Virus record (IMG/VR): IMGVR_UViG_3300009537_000079
Location: 1 to 35,768 of that record
From: a virus
Strand: one strand, 5' to 3'
Length of the DNA stretch: 35,768 bases
A program made the position numbers and the translations under genes. The notes below the pieces were generated by a model. It made no database searches. It saw nothing but the letters and a program-made list of their open reading frames with translations, and was not told the DNA's origin. The first letter of the stretch is position 1; each line of letters begins with the position of its first letter. Of this stretch, positions 29,938 to 35,768 are shown piece after piece.

Positions 29938-29968
29938 GCTTCATAAGCATTAAAAGGGTTCGGCTGTG

Positions 29969-30058
29969 GACCAATCGGAGAGATTCGAAGTCTGCGGCTG
30001 ACCCCTTATTATTAATCCGTGACCAATCGCAGAAGTCACACACCTAAGATGACCAACG
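29969..30058. repeat. Three GACCAATCG-type direct repeats in the gap before the scaffold gene
   Basis: GACCAATCG occurs at 29969-29977 and 30021-30029, both followed by a purine-rich GA/CAGA, and GACCAACG at 30051-30058. CGGCTG also occurs twice (29961 and 29995). The gap (29938-30084) additionally contains TATTAT (30007-30012) as a possible -10 with a weak upstream TTCGAA, and a small CGTC/GACG hairpin near 30057. It has no coding frame I would accept. It may be a control region for scaffold and capsid expression or a protein-binding site array. Confidence 0.45.
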
Positions 30059-30084
30059 TCCTTGGACGAGTCTGAGAGGATATT

Positions 30085-30933
30085 ATGTTTAAACTATTTA
30101 ATGTGTTTTTTGGGCATCTCTGGTTCGGATTTGGCGACCTGGACGGTGGTGGTGGAGACCCTTCGGGGCAACCCGACCCTGCTGATTCAGGCAACGTGGA
30201 TGATGACGGAGAGGGCGAAGACACGACTCCAACGGATGAAATAAGCATCGGGGAACACAGGGTAACTCTTGATGATCTTAGGAACAACGAAAGACTCAAG
30301 GATTACTTTGATGCTTATGACAATCGTGAGAAGTGGCAAGCGAAGTTGACTCAAGAGGCACAAACTAACGCTGAAGCGAAGCGCAAGGCTGAGGCATATG
30401 AACGCCTCATAGCCGATCCACGATTTAGCCAACCCGCGCAAAGACCACAGAATGAGACTGACGTGATCAAGCAGGAGTTTATTCAGATGGCCAATCAGAA
30501 GTGGGGGCAGAACTACGACCCCGCGTTTGTGGAGGCCATGTTTGATGCGGTCGGGAAGATGTCTGGGGTTCAAGCGAAACAGACTATTGATCCGGTTTTA
30601 AGACACCAGGGTGCGGAATTCGAGAGACGATTTCTTGAAAAGCATCCTGACGTAACACGCGGGTCACAGGAATATCAAGAGATTTCAGAACTTGTTGCGG
30701 GTGGTGTTGATGCTGAGAAAGCATATAACGCCGTATTCCATGACAAGATTCTCCAGGCAAAAGTGGATGAGGCTATGAAGGCGCGAGATGCCAATGCCAA
30801 GCGTAAGCTCCAACAATCAAGACAGTCGACAGGACAGCCACATAAGGTTAAGGGTGCGACCAGATCGGAGAAGCTTTGGGACGCTATCCTATATCATGAT
30901 CCAAGTGCGGTCCGTCCACCTTCGACTGTTTAA
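30085..30933 (+). CDS. Scaffolding protein, 282 aa
   Basis: The position directly before the capsid gene and the composition identify it. There is an acidic disordered N-terminal region (residues 20-55, Asp/Gly/Glu-rich), then a long charged helical region (KDYFDAYDNREKWQAKLTQE, TNAEAKRKAEAYERLIAD), and a basic C-terminal part (DANAKRKLQQSRQS, GQPHKVKGATRSEKLWD), the part that in other scaffolds contacts the capsid shell. The first 19 residues are unusually aromatic (MFKLFNVFFGHLWFGFGD) and resemble the start of the capsid protein. The ribosome site is GAGAGGA. Confidence 0.78.
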   Translation: MFKLFNVFFGHLWFGFGDLDGGGGDPSGQPDPADSGNVDDDGEGEDTTPTDEISIGEHRVTLDDLRNNERLKDYFDAYDNREKWQAKLTQEAQTNAEAKRKAEAYERLIADPRFSQPAQRPQNETDVIKQEFIQMANQKWGQNYDPAFVEAMFDAVGKMSGVQAKQTIDPVLRHQGAEFERRFLEKHPDVTRGSQEYQEISELVAGGVDAEKAYNAVFHDKILQAKVDEAMKARDANAKRKLQQSRQSTGQPHKVKGATRSEKLWDAILYHDPSAVRPPSTV

Positions 30934-30947
30934 GAAGGAGCATTACA

Positions 30948-31985
30948 ATGTTCTTGCTCGATTTTTGGGCGCGTTATTTCCGACAATTCTTGTTCGGAAC
31001 TGATGTAACGCTCATTGCAGGGACAGTACTTGAGGATTGGGCGAAAGACGTATCACAGAACATTACGACTCGGAATGAATTATTCCTGCATTACAAGAAC
31101 CAAGATGCAAGGAATCCGAATGGTCGTAAGGGGTATAGGGTTGTAGAGGGCGGCAGGCAGTTTAAAGAGACGCTTTTTACGGCTGTAAACTCCACGTTCA
31201 AAGGTTACGCAGACCGCGCAACCATTGACACGTCAGTCGGTAATCCGATCCAAGAGGCTGAGTATGATCATAAGATCATAGCCGGTTCGATTAATCTGTC
31301 AAAACTTGAAGACGCGCAGAACATGCCCGCCTATCAGATTCACGACCTCCTTGAAGTTAAGATGGAGGAAGCTGAATACTCGATGGAGGAGATTTTGGGT
31401 GATTCCGCGTTGTCGGATGGCACGACAGACACAACCCTGCCGGGTGGTTTGCAACAAGCAATTCCAACGACTGCGGCGACAACCAATAATGGGTTAGGGA
31501 ATATTAATTCCATCAACAACTCATTTTGGCGTCCGCAGATTGACACTTCTGGTGTCACGACTTGGAATACGACCAATGAAGGTTTAATTGCTTTAGACGC
31601 GCTTTACCAGAATTGTACGCGTGGGCAAGAGAAACCGGATTTGATTGTGACCACGAACGCCGTTAAATCCCTAATCAACATCATGACGATTACCAATGGC
31701 ACGATCAACGTGAACATGGGTAAGGATCGTGGTGACTTAGGGTTTGATGACGTGTTCTTCCGCAAAGCAAAAGTGATTGCGGACGACAATGTACCTGCGC
31801 AAACGCTTTACCTAGTGAACACACGGCATCACAGATTCAGTGTTCTTAGGAAAGGCGAATTTAAAACAACGAAACGTAAAGAGCCGATTGACGGCTTGTA
31901 TACGGTTTGGCAATTGTACGTGTTCTGCAATTTCACGAACAGTGCCAGGCGGTTACAAGGCATTATGACCGGCATCGCAGGATAA
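30948..31985 (+). CDS. Major capsid protein (HK97-fold type)
   Basis: This is the main shell protein, 345 residues, with GAAGGAG before ATG 30948. After an aromatic N-terminus (MFLLDFWARYFRQFLFGTD), it shows the usual order of a helix/arm region, an insertion-rich centre (GDSALSDGTTDTTLPGGLQQ), the TTNAVKSLINIM helix in the axial domain, and a beta-rich C-terminus (APAQTLYLVNTRHHR-type strands, LQGIMTGIAG end). Family recognition is by overall pattern and context (terminase, portal, scaffold order). No cleavage site or cross-link Lys/Asn pair can be read by eye. Confidence 0.85.
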   Translation: MFLLDFWARYFRQFLFGTDVTLIAGTVLEDWAKDVSQNITTRNELFLHYKNQDARNPNGRKGYRVVEGGRQFKETLFTAVNSTFKGYADRATIDTSVGNPIQEAEYDHKIIAGSINLSKLEDAQNMPAYQIHDLLEVKMEEAEYSMEEILGDSALSDGTTDTTLPGGLQQAIPTTAATTNNGLGNINSINNSFWRPQIDTSGVTTWNTTNEGLIALDALYQNCTRGQEKPDLIVTTNAVKSLINIMTITNGTINVNMGKDRGDLGFDDVFFRKAKVIADDNVPAQTLYLVNTRHHRFSVLRKGEFKTTKRKEPIDGLYTVWQLYVFCNFTNSARRLQGIMTGIAG

Positions 31986-31995
31986 GGGGGGAGCT

Positions 31996-32586
31996 ATGAA
32001 AAAGTATTTAGTATTGGCCCTCGCCTTACTTGTGGGTGTAGGACCGGCATTTGGTGATGTTCAGATTGACAGAGGCCAAGCGAAATCTTCAGCACCGATC
32101 AAGTTTTTTGTTGCTCGATATGCTCGGACTGGAGCTGTAGCTACGGCTGGGGCTTTTCAGATTTCGGCGGACAGTGTTGTGATCTGGGATTCAACGTCTA
32201 ACGATGGAGTGAGTGTGCAAACAAGCACGACTTCGGCAGATGGATTAGCTATCGGAATCACGATGGATGCGATTCCCGGTAGTTCCAGAGACAATTCTTC
32301 CACGAATGATGAAGCCTATGGAAACTGGGGACGTGTGCAATGTTGGGGAAGGTATGACGAGGCCAGGTGGGCCGCGGGTATGTTCCCGAATGGTGTCGCT
32401 CCCGGTGCTGGATCAAGAGTAGCGACTTCTGCGACAGCTCAAGCCGCAGGGGTATATCTTGATTTGGCTCCAAGTGGAACTGCTGAAGACGGTGCATCCA
32501 ATACATCGAGAGACCATTTCGGTGTGTTGCTTGAAGCGGCGGCGGCAGGAGATAGTGCGATTGATATTTTCATCAATCGTTGTTAA
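31996..32586 (+). CDS. Probable head decoration / minor capsid protein with a signal peptide
   Basis: The gene lies directly after the capsid gene with a strong GGGGGGAG ribosome site. The 196-residue product starts with a textbook Sec signal (MKKYLVLALALLVGVGPAFG, then DVQID). The mature part is Ala/Ser/Gly/Thr-rich and beta-like (KFFVARYARTGAVATAGAFQ, VQCWGRYDEARWAAGM, AAAGDSAIDIFINR), like small capsid-decorating proteins. No other Met occurs before about residue 90, so the signal peptide is part of the protein. Why a presumed shell protein would carry an export signal is unclear. Confidence 0.65.
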   Translation: MKKYLVLALALLVGVGPAFGDVQIDRGQAKSSAPIKFFVARYARTGAVATAGAFQISADSVVIWDSTSNDGVSVQTSTTSADGLAIGITMDAIPGSSRDNSSTNDEAYGNWGRVQCWGRYDEARWAAGMFPNGVAPGAGSRVATSATAQAAGVYLDLAPSGTAEDGASNTSRDHFGVLLEAAAAGDSAIDIFINRC

Positions 32587-32602
32587 GGAATTTTCCTCGG
32601 AT

Positions 32603-32626
32603 GGGTGGGGGCTTCGGCCCCTGCCT
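32603..32626 (+). terminator. Stable UUCG-capped hairpin after the decoration gene
   Basis: GGGTGGGGGC (32603-32612) pairs with GCCCCTGCCT (32617-32626) around a TTCG tetraloop, including three G-U pairs. No T tract follows, so it is probably a partial or factor-dependent terminator, or a 3' structure that protects the highly expressed capsid mRNA. It lies in the 62-base gap before the adaptor gene, which also holds a GGAATTTTCC palindrome. Confidence 0.6.
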
Positions 32627-32648
32627 ATCGTGGAATTGAAGGGTATAC

Positions 32649-33350
32649 ATGGCAAAACGTGATTTGCAGACTCTAGCGGATTTGGTTGAAGATATTGTTG
32701 ACAAAGACCGGGCTGATACGACTTTTGATACGTTTGTTCAAAACATGCTTGTCCTAACGCTTCAGGATATTATTGCGAAGGTTCCGCATGCTCGTTGGCT
32801 CTTGGAGGAACACTCGATTACTTTGGTGGCGGATCAGCAGTATGTAACTCTCCCAAGTGACGTGGACATTGACGGGATCGTGTCAATGCGCGATGACTCA
32901 AACAACCGGAAAGTGTCACGGATTAGCGCGACTGAAGCGGATATGATTGACCCTGGCCGTGATTTAGGCGGGCCGGTGTTGTTATGGTGGTTTCAAAGGA
33001 TTGCAGGGGCAGACCGAATCTATTTTGTTCCGACTCCCGATGCAACGGATTCCTTGACGCTTATATCCGGGGAGATTATCACGGACCCCTCGGCGGCGCA
33101 GACAAGTGCATTACCGGCAAAGTACGAGTGGGTGCAGATGGCTGGGGCAATTTCAAAGATTGCCACAAGATTAGGGCCGTCAGTGGACGGACGGTTTTAC
33201 GATGACCAATACAAAGAGGGGTTAGCTGTAATTTTACGTGACGCAAATTCGGCTCCTGGCGAGTCGGACGTTATGGCTTCACACAGACCGAGAACCAGTG
33301 CAGGCACTCACGGGGCATCTTTCCCGGCGAACTTTGACGTATCACCTTGA
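32649..33350 (+). CDS. Head-tail adaptor / connector protein, 233 aa
   Basis: It is predicted to bind under the portal as the first tail ring. Helical N-terminus (LQTLADLVEDIVDKDRADTT), then TLQDIIAKVPHARWLLEEHS and a beta region with DQQYVTLPSDVDIDGIVSM, which is characteristic of P22 gp4-like and related phage adaptor proteins. The C-terminal helices include KYEWVQMAGAISKIATRL and the extended tail is polar. Position between decoration and tail genes agrees. The stop overlaps a TTG start downstream. Confidence 0.78.
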   Translation: MAKRDLQTLADLVEDIVDKDRADTTFDTFVQNMLVLTLQDIIAKVPHARWLLEEHSITLVADQQYVTLPSDVDIDGIVSMRDDSNNRKVSRISATEADMIDPGRDLGGPVLLWWFQRIAGADRIYFVPTPDATDSLTLISGEIITDPSAAQTSALPAKYEWVQMAGAISKIATRLGPSVDGRFYDDQYKEGLAVILRDANSAPGESDVMASHRPRTSAGTHGASFPANFDVSP

Positions 33351-34621
33351 TAAGAGAATATAACCTGAAGATCGACTGGACTTTGCTCTTTATCATACTG
33401 CTTCCCACGTTCTATGTAGCGGGGCAGGATTTACGGGCGTACCAGACTAATTTCTTTCAGATTTCAGCGATTGTTTTAGTCGGGCTTATGCACGTCAACA
33501 AGTGGTTAGGGTTGTTCCTTTTGTGGTGTACTTTCCAGTTTGTGTTCATGAAAGGGATGCCGATTCAATCCTCGGCGTTACAGAATGTTTTTTTTGGCGC
33601 GGTGATTTACCAGTTTATCGTGATCTTCTCGAATCTTGCTGAGTTACGAAAGTATTTATGGGCGTTCTTTGGCATCCTGATTTTAAATGTGTTCTGGATC
33701 GTATTGCAGAAGAACCAGATTGATCCTTTGTTTTTCCCGAGGGACGCGCATTTGCAGACTGTTTTCAGTGACGTTTCCGGGTTCTTCGCGCTCCCGGCGT
33801 TCCTTGGAAACTATGCGGCGGTGGTATTACCGATTGCTTTCACGCTGACCAATACGTTGATTCCGTTTGCGTTGATTGCGCTTTTTTTCTCGAAGTCCAC
33901 GTTCTCGGTCATGGCGGCTCTTGGCGCGTCATTGTTTTATTTTTGGTTCAGGAAACGGATTGTGTTTTGGCTCATCTTGGGGGTGTTTGGAAGCGGGGCG
34001 TTGTTTTATACCTTGAAGGTTGATTACCCATCAGGGCAGTTCAACCGCAGATTGAATGTTTGGCAGTTGATCATAAGACAAGCGTTCCAGAAACAGTTTT
34101 TCGGGCATGGCATTGGGAATTTTAAAAGATTCACGTTCCTTGAGGCCATCCCCTCTCATAATCTGATTGGGACAGATAATATTTCTGAGGTTAAGAAATT
34201 TATGATAAACGAAGCTCTTGCAACCGGAGACAAGGCGTTTGCCGAGAAGGTTGCCAGCTCGGATCATCTTTTAAAAGCAAAAGCAATATTTAAAAAGAAG
34301 AAAGTCAATGATCATTTCATGGACGTTGAGAAATGGGAACAGGCGCACAATGAATTTCTCCAAGTATTTTTTGAAACCGGACTTGTGGGTATATTTATAT
34401 TGTTTGCTTTTATTGTTAATCTTTTCAAGAGATTTATTCGATACGCTTGGGGCAGTCAGGAGACTTTGGTTCTGATGGCGTGTTTCGTGGCAATCTTGAT
34501 AAACTCGGTCGGGCATTTCCCGTTTCATGTGGCGCGGCTTGCCGGGCCGTTCATAGTTCTTATTGCGTTACTTGATGCAATGCTGATCAAAGCTCAAAGA
34601 AAAATGGTGTCGGAGATTTAA
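33347..34621 (+). CDS. O-antigen ligase/polymerase-like membrane protein (Wzy_C type)
   Basis: This polytopic inner-membrane protein has 424 residues and roughly ten predicted helices. It shows the conserved Wzy/WaaL pattern: Arg234-Arg235 followed by LNVWQ, the FFGHGIGNF motif (251-259), AHNEFLQVFFETGLVG (333-348) with the His/Glu pair, and terminal helices. About 70 charged residues are inserted between the last two motifs as a large periplasmic loop. The family joins or polymerises lipid-linked glycan chains in the periplasm. The TTG start is coupled as TTGA to the adaptor gene, with no ribosome site of its own, so low-level late expression is likely. Phages carry such enzymes for seroconversion, but usually elsewhere in the genome. 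Confidence 0.8.
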   Translation: MIREYNLKIDWTLLFIILLPTFYVAGQDLRAYQTNFFQISAIVLVGLMHVNKWLGLFLLWCTFQFVFMKGMPIQSSALQNVFFGAVIYQFIVIFSNLAELRKYLWAFFGILILNVFWIVLQKNQIDPLFFPRDAHLQTVFSDVSGFFALPAFLGNYAAVVLPIAFTLTNTLIPFALIALFFSKSTFSVMAALGASLFYFWFRKRIVFWLILGVFGSGALFYTLKVDYPSGQFNRRLNVWQLIIRQAFQKQFFGHGIGNFKRFTFLEAIPSHNLIGTDNISEVKKFMINEALATGDKAFAEKVASSDHLLKAKAIFKKKKVNDHFMDVEKWEQAHNEFLQVFFETGLVGIFILFAFIVNLFKRFIRYAWGSQETLVLMACFVAILINSVGHFPFHVARLAGPFIVLIALLDAMLIKAQRKMVSEI

Positions 34622-35768
34622 TGTTACTCACTTACAAAGACCCTAAATTCGGGGTATTAAACGCGCTCAGGGACACGGATATGCCGATGGAAGGCATTGC
34701 TTTCTCTCAGGGGATGTATTTCAAGGAGAACGAATGGCAGAAGATTCCTGGGCTTGTGGAGAGAAACACGACACAGATTGCGGCTGACACGGTGTGGGCG
34801 GTGGTGCGGTGGAAACAGCTTACTTCAGGGAAAGAGTTTCTGCTTGCGGTCTGTGATGGGCAGTTATGGAAATTTGATACTGCGACAAGCACGTTTAATT
34901 CTATTTACGCCGGGCTTCAAAACAATCAACAGGTTGAGTTTTTGCAGGACAGGAATTTTATTTATTTCGGGTCAAATGTTGACAATTGGCGAAGATTTGA
35001 CGGTGGGGAGAAGACCTATGATATAGGCGGGGGTGGGGAACCCCCAAAGCAATTCTCCAAGATTATTTTTCATCCCTATGCCGGGCGGTATTTTGGGATC
35101 ACGGGAAAAGACGAAAACCTGTATTGGTCAGCGCATCTGGATGATGGAGGGATGGAGAAGTGGCCCGCATCCAATATTCAGGTTAGTGAATCAGTGTTCG
35201 GGGATTTTCCGATTGATATTGATGTGGTGGAAGGGAAACTTAACATCATCCATGCTCATTCAATCAATTCCGGGACTGTGATTGGGGTTCCTGAAAACTG
35301 GATATTTCAGAGGGAGAAAGCGCGGGCCGGGACCAATGCCCGGAGAACCTCAAAGCGGTTTGGGAATTCTTTTCTCATGTTCACTCCTGAAGGGGAGCTT
35401 TACCGGTGGCCGCAGGATGAGTTTGTCAGTAAAGGCCGTGTGAAATTTGACGTTGACCCGGCGTTCAAGCACCTTGCTCATGCCGAGATTGTTGAGGACA
35501 GGTATTATTATTTATCTTTCAAATCCAACCAAGCGGTATCTTCAAACAAGTATCATCTTTGGATTTACGATGTTTTAGGGGATAGGTTTTATGGGCCGCA
35601 TATTCAGTTCAATATCGCCTCGATGTACTATGATCCGAATAACAGTGTGCTTCTTACCGGGGGTTTGGATGATCTTGACGGGTATGTCATGGAACACCGC
35701 GGGAATGACGTTAAGAATACGGCTATGAAATGTCATGTTAAGTCATCATCTTGGAATCACGGAAGTCC
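34621..35768 (+). CDS. Tail protein with probable beta-propeller (partial, runs off the window)
   Basis: ATG 34621 overlaps the previous stop by one base (TAATG) and the frame stays open to the window edge, giving at least 382 residues. Repeated strand motifs suggest a propeller-like fold: KEFLLAVCDGQLWKFDTATS, FLQDRNFIYFGSNVDNWRRF, GRYFGITGKDENLYWSAHLD, ENWIFQREKARAG and YHLWIYDVLGDRFYGP. This resembles short-tail stabilisation or tail-hub proteins found beside adaptor genes in podovirus-type genomes. The function is inferred from position and strand pattern. Confidence 0.65.
   Translation, partial: MLLTYKDPKFGVLNALRDTDMPMEGIAFSQGMYFKENEWQKIPGLVERNTTQIAADTVWAVVRWKQLTSGKEFLLAVCDGQLWKFDTATSTFNSIYAGLQNNQQVEFLQDRNFIYFGSNVDNWRRFDGGEKTYDIGGGGEPPKQFSKIIFHPYAGRYFGITGKDENLYWSAHLDDGGMEKWPASNIQVSESVFGDFPIDIDVVEGKLNIIHAHSINSGTVIGVPENWIFQREKARAGTNARRTSKRFGNSFLMFTPEGELYRWPQDEFVSKGRVKFDVDPAFKHLAHAEIVEDRYYYLSFKSNQAVSSNKYHLWIYDVLGDRFYGPHIQFNIASMYYDPNNSVLLTGGLDDLDGYVMEHRGNDVKNTAMKCHVKSSSWNHGS

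Noticed and set aside
1-35768. CRISPR array, insertion sequence, integrase or attachment site
   Set aside because: No regularly spaced direct repeats of CRISPR type, no transposase or integrase motif, and no paired end repeats were seen.
35760-35768. Circular closure of the window
   Set aside because: Joining the end to position 1 would put an immediate stop into the tail protein frame and would not join the partial frame at 3-80, so there is no sign that the ends are contiguous.

Overview
This window is part of the genome of a tailed double-stranded DNA phage (Caudoviricetes), most likely podovirus-like. The genes are tightly packed on one strand and many junctions are start/stop overlaps. 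The hallmark genes are a terminase large subunit, portal, scaffold, HK97-fold major capsid protein, head-tail adaptor, probable ejection proteins, a GH108-type muramidase, a replicative helicase and a replication initiator. No tape-measure, tail tube or sheath gene is visible, which together with the internal-virion-type proteins favours a short tail. The host is inferred to be Gram-negative, because the window encodes three predicted lipoproteins, a possible spanin and an O-antigen ligase/polymerase-like protein. I see no integrase or lysogeny module. The host cannot be named from the sequence, and the two ends do not visibly join.

Layout. Positions 1-5.1 kb hold small genes and three probable internal virion (ejection) proteins, ending in a 1119-residue polyvalent-type protein. 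Positions 5.2-12.5 kb hold the muramidase and a run of probable adhesion or glycan-acting proteins (repeat-bearing fibre, LamG-like, SGNH hydrolase, parallel beta-helix, small Cys-rich protein). Five of these carry Sec signal peptides. Positions 12.5-14.6 kb hold small membrane proteins and a lipoprotein, probably the lysis region. Positions 14.6-24.1 kb are an early/metabolic operon: PD-(D/E)XK nuclease, its small partner, wHTH/zinc protein, replication initiator, DnaB-type helicase, NinG/HNH-like protein and many very small proteins, including nine or more of 20-58 residues. Around 24.05-24.19 kb lies a compact unit with a near-consensus promoter, a 13-bp hairpin and a strong intrinsic terminator. 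Positions 24.2-35.8 kb hold two small proteins, a second SGNH hydrolase, terminase, portal, a lipoprotein, scaffold, capsid, a signal-peptide-bearing protein in the decoration position, the adaptor, an O-antigen ligase/polymerase-like membrane protein and the first 382 residues of a tail protein.

Two themes stand out. The first is the number of predicted exported proteins, including presumed virion proteins, with six Sec signal peptides and three lipoboxes. The second is a set of surface-glycan genes scattered through several modules: Wzy/WaaL-like protein, a stand-alone piece resembling the C-terminal domain of a GT39-type glycosyltransferase, two SGNH esterase-type hydrolases, a beta-helix protein and a LamG protein. 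I infer a phage that invests heavily in recognising, trimming or remodelling the host surface. At the nucleic-acid level the best candidate for something undescribed is the approximately 104-nt RNA unit at 24084-24187. After it come the structured leader before the replication initiator (17650-17742), the hairpin at 22108-22185, and duplicated ribosome-binding cassettes in the early operon.
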